Below are positions 1-22,800 of a DNA stretch of 64,000 bases, one piece after another. Within the stretch, counting starts at the first letter, position 1, and each line of letters begins with the position of its first letter. Made by a program: the position numbers and the translations under genes. The stretch is taken from NCBI RefSeq assembly GCF_000150275.1, contig NW_002060946.1, forward strand, positions 6,863,855 through 6,927,854. The letters run 5' to 3'. The stretch comes from Trichoplax adhaerens (lineage: Eukaryota; Placozoa; Uniplacotomia; Trichoplacea; Trichoplacidae). A model generated the notes under the pieces. The model did no database searches. It was not told where the DNA came from and worked only from the letters and a program-made list of their open reading frames with translations.

Positions 1-3000
1 GGCAATATGGACTATCAACAGTCAATAACGCTGTAATTTTTCTGTATAGTTATAATCAACTAAATCCACCAGAAGGACCAACTTAAAATCTTACAGACTT
101 TGAAATATGGATATGACCATACTGAAAGTCTATTAGTCAACGATATACCGAACTTGAAATGATTTAGCAACTCCATAGTTTAAATCGTACCACTGTAGTC
201 AAATTATCCTCAGTCCATGACCACTATTTCGTTATTATCATGACCAATAATTAATTAATAGGGATACTACTATATTATTGATGTCATATTATTTTCGAGT
301 TTGATCCCCTTTCAATTAATTTTACTATTAGGAATGCCCTTAGAAGGAAAGAAAACTAGTAAATGTTACAGATATGTTATAAAAACTAGTCGTTCAAACT
401 AATTTATTGCTCATTGATTACCACCGATATTAAGTCTTTTTATTATAGAGACAGTACAGATATTAGTTGAATTGTTGAATACTACACGTTTTCAATCATC
501 AATTCAAAATAGATAAATTGGAAACATTTTGTTGATAAACATTAGCAATGAAATTCCAGTTTGGTGGACGGGCTTCAATTCTCAATCTTGCTATGATATT
601 TGAAGAATCGAACAACTACAGTTTAATAGCTTAAATTATTTCTTCATTTTTTCGTTAAAATACTGACGTATAATACTGTACCATAAGTAAGCGTCCCTAA
701 TGCGCATACTAACAATAAGTTCAAGTAGATGATATCCTTATCAATATCTAGATCTACGAAATAGTGATATTGTACTTGACTAAATTATAATGAATAGACG
801 ATTTGACGATTCAATCGTCTCAGCAAAGATTTTATCTCTGCACGACCAATATAACAAGATTGAGGTAAAGCCGTAACATGAATATCTGCATAATATCGAG
901 CCATTAATGTTATTACTATTTTATTTTTGAATTCTATTAATTATGACAACTAGAGAAAAATTGATTTTCAGTCAATAGAATTTTTCCTCAATAATTTCAC
1001 AACATAATATTATTTTTTTAAATATTATTTAAGGGCAATATAGTTCTATTTTTATGATTTTTTATATGTATCCTAGATTATTTGGCAAGATCTGATTATT
1101 AAAATATGGAAAATATTGCCGATTACCTCTTCATATCTTATCTTTTATCCTACCGTGTCTACAATATTATCCATTGTTAATTCATCAATTGATTACACTA
1201 CTATAATTAATATTAGTTGTGCTGTTTTCATAATGGATAAAATTGATTCATTGCATTTACTCGTAATAAAACAATAATAATAACGTGCCAATCTCTGTAT
1301 CTGGTAGTTTGCAGTTAATTTGTTTAAATTATACAATAATATTAGGATTTGGAAAACAATCCTCATCTTTCTTTACTGTCAAGAGTAAGTCTTCCTTGTG
1401 TTGGCTTATTTTTTACTACACTAATGATTGTCTGTATGCTACATGTTAAAAACAAGAATAAAATAATCAAATGTAATGCAGTTAAAAATAATTGTTTATG
1501 TTCTGAAATACCATTTCGTAATAAGGTTAGTAAATGGACCCAGCTTGCAGTAAATTGTTACATAGAACTCAGATATACAAGGGTTAATAAGAATAAAGAT
1601 AATTGGAATAATTCTGAAGGATAAGGACTAGCTTGGAAAAGTAGGGTTATTTCTTACCGAAATTATGTATTGATTGTTATCCTTGTACCGTTCATGAACA
1701 TAGCCTAGATGAGACTACTTAAATTACCCTTTATTATTATTGGTAGTTAGACATCTAAGATTCCTAAACTAGACGATTAATATTACGATGTAAGTGATTA
1801 CAGTGTAGATTAAAAATTCAATTGCGTCAACGTCAAGATCTACAAAAGATTTGTATGATCATAGCAGCCTTAATAAGTATGCATAAAATCCTGCTAAAAC
1901 ACTTTCCGGATAATGTTACATCATGTTAAAATCGATTTATAATATAATGTAGAATTTGACTATGAATTTGTAACCTAATATACAAGCATAGCAATTAGGA
2001 TGGCAATATTTCACCTGACTAGCTAGAATGATTGGAATAAATGAGAATATAAATCCATTAAAATTTTACAAGGGGTCAAAAGCAAATTATTTAAACGGCG
2101 ATTGCATATATTTTCACTAAGTATCGGTATCCTAACCAAATAATGCTAAAAATCTAAACTTAGATTGTTGTAAATATTTGAAGGAAAGTTTCAAGGCTAC
2201 TTAAAATGTTTTGTCGTTAAACGTAATTTTTTTCTGTAGTCCATATTAATCTTTTAAATTATAGGACGAGCAAGCCTAATTATTCAGAGTAGAGAAATTA
2301 TCAAAGCATAAAAAATTAACTACAGCGAATGAATTACGGAAAAATAACCCTAAAGAAGCCAAAATCGTTAGGTTCATATCTTGAATAGTATGGAGATTTC
2401 ATTTTCTACATTGTCTTAAAAATTGTTTTATTTTATGTCACTACGACTTTCCTTCAGTCATTTGTTTTTTCACGATCCTAATAGGGAAGATTTTAATGGG
2501 CTTTTGAGTGAAGTGCATATCTATCGTTACGTACATATCTCTATAGAATTAATAATAAATATATTCTTCAAGTGCTGATAAAAATTTCAGGATTTCTTAG
2601 AAATAATAAATTAATCTTATACAATTAAGTCAATTCTTAGCTTCGTGCATAATATGTTAAGTATTATTACAATAGCATGTACCTTATTAATGTTTAATTT
2701 ACTAATAATGACTTTATGATTTCTAAGGATAAAGTTGAACTTATCCATTAAAGTATTATAAAAATTTTATGCTTCTAATAACAAGTCATTAAAGGACAAT
2801 CGAATTAAAGGTTTCGAGAATTAGTCACGCCAATTTTCTATAACCTTATAGATGATACTCTTATATGATGATGATGCTGACTAAAATTATGAGAACTCGT
2901 ACGGAATAAACACTTTAAATGCTTACTTAACGTTATAATATCTATTTTGAAAGGTATGAGTAAATTTTAATATTTTACCGACAGTGAATATCATACTGAA

Positions 3001-4019
3001 AGTTTAGAATATAAATTATTGAGAATTTGAGATATTCGATCATTCGGACTGTGAGCGAAACTTTAAGTGTATCAGCCATGTTATCTTTATCAATATTTCG
3101 TTACTTTTATTAATACTGCTAGTAAATTCAGTGCTAGTTCAAATTTAAAATCAATTAATTGCGCCTTATCAGTCTTAAGTCATTTCATTGTTTGCAAGGC
3201 AGGAAAAAATAATGCAGATGTATAACAAGTATAAAAGTTTTACTGATATTCAGAAGCTGATTATTTATATTTATGATATCACGAATAAGATCTGAGTCTT
3301 CGCTTCATCTCCACTAAAGTTACATAAGATATGATAATATCATATGTAACCCGTAAATATAGGTCATTAAATAATATTCTCTATATAAATTGCTCAGAAA
3401 ATATCATTTGATATATACTGTATAACTATACAATTTTAAAAAATTAGTTTGCAAATAATTCATAAATAAATTTAATAACATTCTAATTAGAACGTATTAT
3501 CTCTTATGTATATGAACGTGACCGTATGCGAAATCGGTCATTTTGCAAACTGCCCTGTATATGGGTAGACACGCGTATATACTTGTATGTACATCTAATG
3601 GAATAATGTTCTAGAAATAACAGCTTAGACAATATCATCTTTAGAAACATAAACTATTAAATTCATGAAAATAACTCGCAACTAGAATTGAAAATTATCT
3701 ATATACTGATATGCGTCCGCAAAGATAAGTCAAAAGATGCTACATTCTACAAATAAATAATTAAGAATCAAAGGTCATTTTACCAATAAACACTTTATGA
3801 TACATAAAATTATTTCTCAACCATATAGATCAAGTGACAACGTACTCATATTGTTTAATGAATAAAAATCTTCGATTATGTCATCACTCAACCTTATATA
3901 ATATTATAAGCATTTTATCGCAATGGTAGAGACTACATCATTACTAGGACCACAAATAAGTTATACATATCCGTGTGCATATAAGTGGTAGATGATCTAC
4001 ATAAATAAATAGGATAGAA

Positions 4020-4480
4020 TATGTCATTACTCTACTTGTGTAAAGCATATTGTTCATCAAGCTGTTAATTGATGACATATATGCATACCTTATACGGTCA
4101 ATGACCTATGGCAATTAAATTGCATAGACCCATCACTTTAACTTTGTATAGCTTATCATAATTATTCATCAAGCAGTTTATTTAAGATTTATAAAGCTCT
4201 GATACTTGAAACCATAAATGAGTTGTAAATATCCGTATACAGGTATATACGCGCATAAACATACGAGTATATCTTTACGGTAAATGATCGATATCTTAAC
4301 CAATAAATTACGTAGAACATTCTATTGTTTGAATTGTATAATTCATGTCATCTATCAAGCTTTCAATTGAAAATACATATGTATGCAGTATACGATAAAG
4401 GACCTATGACGATTAAATTGCATAGAATATTCCATCGTTTTTGATTCTACAATGCCTATCGTTCATCAAGTAGTTTATTG
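4020..4480. repeat. Degenerate direct repeat, about 110-190 bp spacing
   Basis: Blocks sharing the words TTCATCAAG (near 4053, 4165 and 4461, with a variant near 4351), GACCTATG and AAATTGCATAGA recur in the same order. Spacing is irregular (about 112, 186 and 110 bp). The copies have diverged by many substitutions and small indels, and no coding potential is visible. This is probably an old local tandem duplication. Confidence 0.45.
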
Positions 4481-6525
4481 ACAATTGATAAAATTGCATC
4501 ATACCCTGGACCCTAAAGTATACTTTCTATCTACTCGTACACCAGAATATTATAATATAGAAGTCTATTCTAAAATAGACTGCGTAGAATGTATCATCGT
4601 TTTGTACACCTATAAAATTTGTGCTTCAAGTTATGATGCCATACCATCACTTAACAGCAAAATATTATGGCTATTTAATTGTTACAAGGATGAAAGCACA
4701 TAATCAAACTATTAATTAGGAAGAGAAAACCTTATTGATGGCTCAATAGATCTATTTTACCGGTCTCTACGCTTATCATCCTTACCATGAAATAACTGGT
4801 TAAGATTTCATTAATTCTCCATCAAGGTGATTTGGGATAGATAGACTGATCGACGTTGTTATGGCAACCAAATCAATAATGGTCTTCTTCTTCTCGATGG
4901 TTACGTAATAATTTTATGACGTCAAGTAAAGCCAAACTGTATCGATCATTCGATCGATTCTATCCTCCATTTGCTGAAGGATTATAGTTTTCATGCAGGA
5001 ATGATCATCACTATAAGGTATCTATGTCGTAGCTAGCGGATCAATTCTAACAAAGATGGAATTGTCCTATTTTATCAATAATTGTAGTCCTGATAATCAG
5101 CCATGATAGGCCAATTGCATGCGATAGAATTGTTTGTTTAATTAGAGGAATCAAGTCAAATTTTTTCCTCCTCATTTTACTTTTCAGTATAGGATAGGTT
5201 GAGGGACGACATCAACCGATATAAAGGAATAATCGACTAAACAATTTTTTCCAGATATTGATCTATAAGGAAAAACAATCAATTATGACGTCGTTAACTT
5301 GGATATGGAAATAAGTTGATAACGTCGATGAACGACGATCAATCATCTAGAAAACTATTGTTCTATAATGGGAAAGAACTGAAATAATGTTGAATGGTTT
5401 TATCTAGCCAAGAAATCATTGTAGAAAGAATAAACAACTTTAAAGAAGAAAGGGCAAACAAAGACAAGTATGAAAATAGGTCACATGCATTCTTTTTTAT
5501 CAAAAAGATGGTATTTATCAAAGTGGGCTGTATAGTCATCATCCTCATCAAGTAGTAGACCGACTTAGTAATCTATTTTAAGTTAATTATGATCATCCTG
5601 TTATTATCTGAATCGATGATAATTAAGTATTTCATCAGAGGTACAAAGATATGAATAAAAGATGATAGTTGCATTATGCAGTAGAATGTTATTTTCCCCT
5701 TGATTCGATTGGCTACAATCGCTTCCCGTCATAGAATAATTAACAATCTAGCATGTTGATGACTTTGCTACGATATCGCCACTCGTTCTTCTATACTAAT
5801 TTGCTGTTGATAATGACAGAAAAGTTGCCGATCATAGCCCTTATTATTACCGTTGAAAAGACATTTACTTACGATAACTTAAGCTATACTTATCATCATA
5901 TAATTTAATATGAGTTGGTGTCTTGTTTAGTTCAGTCTATACATTTGTTTTTTTCGATTACCCCTCATTTTAGAAATTGAATAAGTTAGTCTACTGTAGC
6001 AGGAATAGAAAACATTGAAAAGTAATACGGAAAAAGCTGAAAGCATCTTCAACAACATCCATTAGATACGTTGATTACTATTATTGAATTGACACGAACA
6101 AGTAACCATCGTTTTCGTCATCCAAATCATTTTCCATTGATATATTTGAAGAGAACGGGAAAAGAAATATCGTTAATTCAAGCCAAGCCCGTATTTTCCT
6201 GATTTGTTGGGGTAAGAAAATAATTTTTAAATTTGACTAGACTAAAGATAACTGTTTTGTACGGTTTAAGACAGGAAAACTTTTCATCATTGTCATGCCA
6301 CGATAGCAAGTCGTCGCTTAAAAAATAACGATAATTTTCCGTATCAAATAATTGATCGTCAGTCTTGCACTATAGATAAAAACATTCATAATTTGGATTA
6401 CTTACTTTCTACTTATGTTTTCAATAAGATGCCATAAGTAGTTCAGTCCGCCATTCATCATACTAATTTACAATTCATTTCTACTCCTCTTTGTAAATCA
6501 ATATAGATATTGGCCGAGTGGAAAG

Positions 6526-6533
6526 TATATAAA
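6526..6533 (+). promoter_or_regulatory. Possible TATA element of the TMEM145 gene
   Basis: TATATAAA lies about 170 nt upstream of the TMEM145 start codon on the same strand. In DNA this A+T rich such a match is expected often by chance, so only its position favours it. No initiator or other element was identified. Confidence 0.2.
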
Positions 6534-6700
6534 TTGAAAGGCTAATCTTCGCATGTCATTTAAACGTGTGATTGGCTATTTGGAAAAAACTAACCTAGCA
6601 ATAGAGTAGGAATAAATACTTCAAAGGGCCAAAAGTATAGCCGATTACTCATCAGCTAGATAGAATTTACATCGATCAAGTATTAATAAAATTATTCATC

Positions 6701-14019
<7,319 letters not shown>

Positions 14020-16894
14020 AACTTAAGATATGTAACATGGAAACACAGGTTGATTCATTGCAAAAAATATTCTTGTTTTATGCCAACAAGAGTAGCAGCG
14101 GATCAATTTTGGAGAAGTTTTTGCGGGTCATACGAATATAAATAAGACAACAATGTAGCTATAGTTATAATATGGATTAGAGCTGAATGTATTTATGAAA
14201 AAATAGTTTTACCATACCTATTTCATCTATATCATCATAGTACAAGCTCGATGGATATATAACTATTCAAGTGTATTAAATCTATTTGATCCCACGATAA
14301 GAAAATTATGTCATCAATCTTATCCATAATAATTTGTCACGTTGTAAACTGATAAAAAGTACTGAGAAGACAGTTTTAATTGCATTTTTTTGTCATGTCT
14401 TCTACTTTGTTATGATATTACAGTTCATTTAGTGATAATTAGTAACGCAAGCTATTGAACAGTTTTGTTTCACTGGTAGTACAGCTAGCTTATAGCATAC
14501 ATTTTAGAATATAGTTATAGCAATTTTAAGCTAGAAAATGCAAGCCAATACATCTGTTTATACCGAGAACTTGATTATATATTGACTTTATCTAGATAGC
14601 AATAAGGAAAGCGTTTTAACTCATGAAGGAGTCAATTAGTACTTAATGATCCTTCTTGAATTTTTAGGTATTTAAAAATTTTAATGAATTTAATGTATAA
14701 ATTTTGGTATTTTGTGCATACTCGTTACGTTAAGTAGATTCGCCAAGGTATCAATGCCATTAAATGCCATTAGTTTAATGCTATTGCTATGCTAACTATA
14801 CATGGAGGTCTTTATGCAATAATGATTGCTAGAAATGGGCGTTAGAATGATTGTTATCATGTATTAAATTAAATCGGAGTTGGCTATAATCTATTTTTGT
14901 TGCTGAAAATGATGATGAACTTTTAGAACGGTATACATGTCACCTTTCCTGTGATATATTATAATTATAAGGAGTGTAGATGGAATTATATTTATTCTGT
15001 AAAGCAATTTTTATGACGAACGGTCGTAGCTTTTATTTCATAAATATCTCCTGATGTAATTATGACTTCTCAAATACATTTCATAATGGCTTGGTATTAT
15101 GTAATAGTTAGATGTGGTCAAGTCTCTCCCAACTTGAATCTGTCACCTCACAATATTCACTTAGATAGCTCTATAGCTATTTTCTTCAATGAAATGGCAA
15201 TGGTACAAAAATGTGACAGTGATAATCATCAAAAGATTATCTGTTGCTTTTAATTATTGTAATATGACTAATTGAATATTTTGTTTTTGTTAATATCATA
15301 ATGCTATTTCTGTGGGAACACAATAAAAAGTATATTCCTATCATAATTTATTCTTAGTCTTCAATTTTCAGAGTAAGTTAGAGAGAAAATAGCATATGAA
15401 AACTGATTGCTTCATTATAACTTAATGCAAGGATTGATCCAATTTAATCTAAATCATTAAACAATTATATTTATTTATAAATGACTTTACCTACTTATTT
15501 AGAGAAAGTAAAGTACAGTTTTATGAGACTCTTCAAATCTGGAATATCTAATTCTATATTCAACAGTCGGTAATACATAAAATCCTTGGAAATAAAATTT
15601 TATTTGTTTATTCTAGAGCAACTTGGAATCAACGTAATCATTGCTAGTAATTGTATGATGATAGTTATAAGTAAAAATTTGAAATGTTACATGACTGACA
15701 TGAGATAATCTTTTAATATATTTTAGGCACGATAGACTTCATTCTCGATGCTTTATCTTCCTTGTTATCGATGTTAATGTCAAATACAGACTGGCATAGT
15801 TATATTAGTACCCACTACTTACAACGATTGGATCTATACAATCTTATACAATTTGAAGGTGTTGTAAAAGTATACCTTGTAATATAGAATAAAACAAGAA
15901 CAAAGGGAAAAGAAAAGACAGCATTATTTCCAAACCTTGCATTGATAACATAATTTAATATCAGATTGATATAATAAATGGCTGACAGTATTGAAATAGA
16001 ACGGTAACATACAGATTTGAGAAAGTTCTTTGATCTACATAAGCATAAGCTTTATTGCAAATACAATAAACTTAAATAGCTATTTGACAACACAACCTAT
16101 CTATATTTGTTGTCTTGGTTAACCAATAAAGTCACCGAGCATAAGTATTCATATACAGTAGTAATGTTTTTAAACATCAGTCATATAATTATCATTAATC
16201 AGCAGGTATAAGCAATGGGACTGGCATAATATTATCACAGAAGTATAAAATATTATTAACAAGTTTTGGTAAAATTTAAATTTATCATATAGCCCTATAG
16301 GACTAATTCCTTACTTTACAGTATATTACAATAGACTTTAATTGCTCCTACATTTAAACCAAAGGTCACGGCCTAATGACCACGAATGGAGTAACTGATA
16401 CTTTCTTAACATAACTAAGTGTCGTCGTATCTCTCTTCCTATATATTACATTCGTACTATGCATAGTTATCTAACTCCATAAAAAATGTAGTCCATGCTA
16501 ATTTCAATTCCAATTGCAACAATTTAAGGATATACGTAGTATCGAACTATACGACAAATAGTAAAATTGTTGATAGTACATAAACTCTTTTTATCTATCA
16601 GCAATGCAAGCTGTAATGCACGGCATTCTTACTTGTACATCCTCATGCGCATTGCGAAATTATACATTATGATTTATATAACAACAGGACGGATTTTCAA
16701 AAAATTGTCTTAAATTAATATTTTGTAAAAAATTTCTATCATAACTTATGGGGTTGTCATTGTTGATTGATATGCAAATTTAACTTCCAGGTACATAGGT
16801 AGCGATGAATCCTTAAGGTTGAGACTCTAGTTGTAATCGAAAGATATAAAAATATGGTCAACTATTTCGGTGCTAAATATAGGGAAATATTTAT
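14020..16894. other. Intergenic interval between convergent TMEM145 and USP25/28 genes
   Basis: The two flanking genes converge here, so the stretch should hold both 3' UTRs. No convincing AATAAA signal was found close to the TMEM145 stop. The open frame 15062-15253 has no recognisable domain and no supporting splice context. Nothing else is seen. Confidence 0.5.
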
Positions 16895-19800
16895 TTAAGT
16901 GCTAAAAGCAACCATTATGTCGCAGATGAAACGTAATATCTTTATCTTACCATTCCTGTCCGATTCGTCAGGAGCATCCGCGTCTTCGCGTACTTTTTTC
17001 ATAACTTGTACATACATTTCATATAACTGTGAATTTGATCGCCTAGTTACGGTTGGAGGTTTGACAGCGTAATCGATTTCTTGTGTTTCTTCCGGAAAAA
17101 TTTTACTAATAATTAGCATTAACGTTTCCGAATGGGTAGCTGTAAGAGAATAAAAAGTAATATTATATGATTTGATTTGTTAAATGTCGTCAGTGTTGTA
17201 ACATTAAATGCTTTCATATCTTGCAAATAGCACAGTTAGTGTATTGGCAATGGATATGAATTAGAATTCACTTAAACTGTATATATTGAGCTTTGATTTA
17301 CACCATATTAAATACCTTTGTTTAGCAATCGCGCTACTAGCGCAACGATTACAGAACAATAATGATAATACAGATAACATAAATTAATCTCAGGATAAAG
17401 AATTCTACATTGTTAATAGTGAATGCAGTCAATTAGACGATTATACATTACAGGATCTAAGAAATCCAATTACTGTTTGTAGCTTTCAACGGATACAATT
17501 GAATTACAAAACGACAGAAATACGGTATATAAAAAAGAACTTAAAGTGGCGGATCGCTCATCAATTGGGGCTATATTTCATTGTTGAATTCAATTTATTA
17601 ACAAATTTTGAATTTAAAATTCGGACGCAAGATATAAACATAGAGACAATAATACTAATACTTACCATCCATTGGACCTTCCATGATCATAACCCATGTA
17701 TTACAAATATTTTGCTTCGTCCTTTCATCGTCTTCATCTGAACTTTTAGATAATGCAGATAGCATTGGTATGATCGTGTCGGTGACAATTTCGATCACTT
17801 CATTAACATCTTCTTCTGTTACAGCCTCCTTAAACATACGTACCACAGCTTCATTTACATTCTGTAACATTCATAAAAAATTGATATGGTTAATTTTAAA
17901 ATTTTTTTAATACATTAAAGGAGCATGGAAAGACAACGTTATAATAACCAGTAATGCCTGACGCCTATAATGTCCTATAAGGTGCTGGTCAACTGACTCC
18001 AAAGTATGATTTTCCGCACGGAATTTATCGTTAAGAACGTAAGCATAATTGAAGTGGGGTAGAGCAAAGGCATATCTAATTTTTAGTCCAATAAAAACAT
18101 GAGTTCTTCCTACCTATATATCATTGCCTGATTAATAATTACTACATTAGGTTATAATCCCAATAACTGTAGAGCATACGTACTTTGTTTGTACAAGCAA
18201 GTCCATTCCGGTCAATACATGGACATTGACTTTAAGAAAATTGTGATATTTGTCTTTCCAATCCTAATTAAAATAAGAAAAGTAAAGTATCTTATATGAA
18301 TCTCGAAAGCCATACATACAATTCGATATTAATGTAAATTTCAAACTATGTCGCATACTTGGTAATTACAATATATATCATTCGCACATATTTTCTCCCA
18401 TTTTACTTCAGCTAACTTTTGAAGACTAAAGTGTATAACAAAAATCATTGTTAGACTTGAAAGAGATAATTTTAGGTAATAGATTTAAAGTATCAAACCT
18501 AGCATTATCGCCGCAACCGTCATTGCAAGCGCTTTCAATGATAGCCCACTCAAGCATAGGACTTGACACTTTACATACAATCAGATATATACCAAAATCG
18601 ATCAACCGAATATCTTCTTTACTGTTGTCCTCTTTGCGCACTATTTCTTTAAATTGTCTTATTTTCTCCGTACACCATCGGCGGAAGGAGGCTTCTAAGG
18701 CTAAATACGTAAGAACCATTCTGTTAGTAAAAGTAGGTATTACACATTTGTTAACTCTAGGTTGACAAGTAATTAATTTTATACTTCGTTCTTCCCAATC
18801 TTTTAAAGCTTTATAAAATTTTGTATTGTGATCTCTGACAACTTCATGTAGCGCCGGGGATAATGAATCAACAATTTTGTCCTTCGAATCTAGAATGAAG
18901 TCAGGCAATAACGGAAGCAAGTGATATTGATGTCATTAATAGTGTGTTTAGAAAATAATGATATAATTTGGCTAGTGCTATGTTGTACTATGCGATTGAA
19001 TGAGGAAAAGTGCATACCTGTTTCGAAATCCCAGCATTGGACGATATCGTCACTTATATAAATTAAACAGTATGCGCTAGTATGTGATCGCCCGCCGCCT
19101 CTTGATTCACGTTTAACTTCTTCCCAAGTGACTTCGTATACTTGAACATCATTAATTTTGAGCCATTTATTGTAGGATCTCCAATAAATAAAGGCCCAAT
19201 AATGTCCACTATCGACTTGACCCGCATGCACAAGTACGGCATGCAAATGATACTTTACCTGTAGAAGGTATTTTGAAATTGCACAGCCATAAGTGAATTT
19301 TCGAAACTAAAAATGTTACACGACGCTCCTTTATGCAGACTATCATGCTATAGTATAAATAGCCAGTTACACATTACGGTCTTTACGATTTAGTAGTATC
19401 AGTTCAGCATACAGTTTAGTATTAGGTTTTATACATAATCTTAATCATTTAAACTTGCACGATAGAATGATTTTAAAAATAAATTGAGTAAACCGAAATA
19501 TTAATAGAACAGGATATTTATATACTCGTAAGTTTATAATATAACAATATGAAATAGCTGTAGATTAAGCTTATGCCTCATGCAATCTACAAACCTTGCG
19601 CATATCGTCGTCTTGGAACATCTGCTCTATAGCTTCTTCAACAGATGCAATTTTTTCTCGTAGCGCTATACCAATTTATTGCATTTTCGTAATTTGATAA
19701 AAATAAAAAATATTAGGTCGCAAGTATGGCTGCAGGTTATCAGGGAGTCTAAAATTATACACTTCTAAGACATAATAATACATATCTAAATTTGTTTACC

Positions 19801-22800
19801 ATCGACTTCTTTAGTTATTTCTGATGACCATCGCTTTATGCATTTTTCTAATGTTATCAGTTCTTCATGATCAATTTCATGATTTAGGGCAAACAAGGAC
19901 ATCGGATTTTTATCATCAATAACGAAATCCTTGTCACTATAACTTGCGGTATCTACATCCATGTCAATATTGTTCTAATGCAACGGTATGAAAAATAATG
20001 AAGTTATAAATGCTGTAAACAACGGACCTATGCATCATTATTATAGAAAGGTTTCTACTATTTTACCATACCTTAGTGTTTTCACTATCACACGCCTCTT
20101 GATCTGATGAGGCTGGGCGTTGTCTAACATCCAAAGCAAAATTTAATGTATACTGCAAAATATCTTTGATAGGCAGGCGCTTAGAATCGTTACCGAATGA
20201 AGTATATCTAAATGAAAATTAGCAAATGCAACAATAAGTGATAAAAGACTTTTTTCATTTCTTATATTGGAAGTATTTTACTTTTCAAGTTTTCGTTTCA
20301 GTTCTTTCAATTCCTTTTTTAATTTATAAACGACTTTTTGTCTTTGCGTTGTAACGTCTTTGTTAGACTCTAGAAATCTATCCAAATATCCAAATTATTG
20401 TATGCAATCTCTAATTTGAAGTTAAAATTACATGCATAATCGTATACGTCATTCTATTACGAATTTGTATCTAATACAGTCGAACTGTTTATGCAAAAAA
20501 AAATATAGTGATATGATACCTGTCCATATATAAAGTTTGTTCAAATTCCAGTAAGGAATGAATCTTTTCGGCTCTGCCAAGGGTAGAGTGAAATTCAAAA
20601 CGAGATAATTCCAGCATAAATATTGGAGGTAAACTAAGAAACCAATCCTATGGTAGAGATTGAATATTACAGATCATTAGGTCAACAGTTCTTGATAATT
20701 AAGAACAAAGATATGAGATATAGATTTATGAGGTATTTTATGAAATCAGAAATACCGTTTGATTAGTAGAGGACATTGAACCAATCATGTTCTGACGGGT
20801 ATTAACTTCCAAACATTCATAAAGTCTTGTACAGCCCTGAATTTTTAAAGGATAGCCACCGAATGTATCTTCATGCGTAACGCCCTTGCCTAAGAGAATT
20901 ATGGGTGTTTTACGGTTAAAGCAGTCAGTGTTACATTACGTTATGTAAAATAAAGAACAGCTAGATACCTTCGATTTCACTTTCGTATCGGACTTTGCCA
21001 AAGAAGAATTCGGTAATTGGATTTGTTAGTATTGATGGGCTATCATCGTTCAGCAGACTAGTAAAGGCATTTTAAGGTGTACTTTAATTTCGTTAATAGA
21101 AAATGAATGAACATTTTATAATTGCAATCGATAATGCGAGTAAAATGATTAGATAGTGTTCAAGTAAATACTCACCCAATTTTTTTCCTATATTTAATGC
21201 AAATTTCAAACGCATCTTCTAGCCACTCCAATAATTTGTGTGTAAATTCATTGACATCCTACAGTAATATTAAACATTTGTGACTAAAGCGAGCATAGAA
21301 CAAAAAATTCGGTAGTAGGGAATCCTGCGTACTAACCTGTTGTCCGCCTGAGTTTCCAGAAGTTTCCGACCTAAAAGTCTCGCTTACTTGCTACAATTTA
21401 AGTACATAGCAAACGGTGTGAATTGACACATTATTAATTATATAGGTTATAGCTAATTATAGACTAAGTACTACTTAAAAAAAAATTAAGTGCTATAAAT
21501 TTATGAATAACAAATAGGAACTATGGACGATCAGTTCTTACTAACTAATTAGATCAAAAACATGTCGTACCTTAAAATATTCATGCGGCTCGATGTACTT
21601 GCGTTCACTTCCAGCTAATAGCGCAAAAAGCGGTTGTAACTGTGCTATAAAGATGATACTACCCTAAATATTTAAAGAATTAATATTATCATACAAATTA
21701 TGCGCTAACTCTTTCATTATGCAATAAAATCACAAGAGTAGTAACAATCGTTAGTTACAATATAGGTAATGTTTACAAAGTATAGCTGATATTCAATGTA
21801 ACAACATAAGGCAGTATCTTAATGTACGCACAATGATCAATCATACCCTCGATTTTAGTGGATTACTATCTGCATAGCCACTCAATAGCATTTCCTCTGA
21901 TATTCTGTAGTCCAGGACTAGCTGGCGGACTACAGGTAAATGAAACAGCGACTACAAAATATACAAGAGGACGCATCAGTCTTATATATACACGTATAAT
22001 TATTATGGCGATTACATGAAACAATTTTAACAATAGTAACTACAAGACAGTGTTTAAATATATTCCTGAAGTTATAAGCTGTTACACATTGAAGTATTTG
22101 GATAACAGCATATTACTTCAGAATAAAATATTATTATTGCATCTCCTTTATTCTGTGGTAAGCATTTAACAATCTTTCTACAGAGATCATAGAGTGCAAA
22201 ATAATAACATACCGTATGTAGATGAAATATAACAGGACAACTGCGATCGAGATCTAGATTTACCTGTATAACAGCGTTGAACCAACAGCTGTTTCCTACG
22301 TTTTTTAATCCGACAGGAGCATCGCCACGTTTTAATTCGTAAGGATTAGGCATTCGTGAGAAGGAATCATTTCTCTTTCTCTTGGTACCATTGGAATTAT
22401 TATCAAAATAGCTAGCTTCGATTACCCTAAACAGCAGTATGTCAAAAGCATATTACGTACTTTTCATATAAAAATATCGAGCAAGAAACATAAATTTAGT
22501 GCCAAAGTTGTAATCATTACTTTAGTATTAACAAACAAATATTTAATGTTGAAGAAGTTTTGATTCTTTCTATGTTAGGAATTAGTATATTATGATAAAT
22601 AGATAACCTGCTGATATTTTGTTCTTCGATAGTACTAAGATACTGATCTGAAGAGGCCGCAGTTAAGTACTTATCAGAAGGCTACAAATAGCGGGATCAA
22701 ATCAACTCATATTACGAATTGGTTATGATAAAAGAAAGCAGATATTTGTTAATTATTACAGGAATGGAAAGGTAATGTTTTCAATTAATTAACCTGCGTT

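Larger units (their letters stand above)
1..6700. other. Non-coding upstream region, no gene recognised
   Basis: No reading frame here shows protein-like composition joined to usable splice sites, and the short open frames (for example 1349-1624 and 5363-5551) look like chance. The stretch is A+T rich. It contains a degenerate repeat block around 4.0-4.5 kb, listed separately, and many short GATCGAT/ATCATC-type words between about 4.8 and 6.6 kb. The last few hundred bases lead into the TMEM145 start codon and presumably hold its promoter. Confidence 0.6.

Noticed and set aside
1349-1624. Plus-strand open frame of 91 codons
   Set aside because: It starts at a non-ATG codon. Composition is low-complexity Lys/Asn-rich, with no domain and no supporting splice sites. 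It is typical of chance frames in A+T rich DNA.
15062-15253. Plus-strand frame of 63 codons
   Set aside because: No recognisable domain, no splice support and not linked to the TMEM145 exon chain, which ends at 14019.
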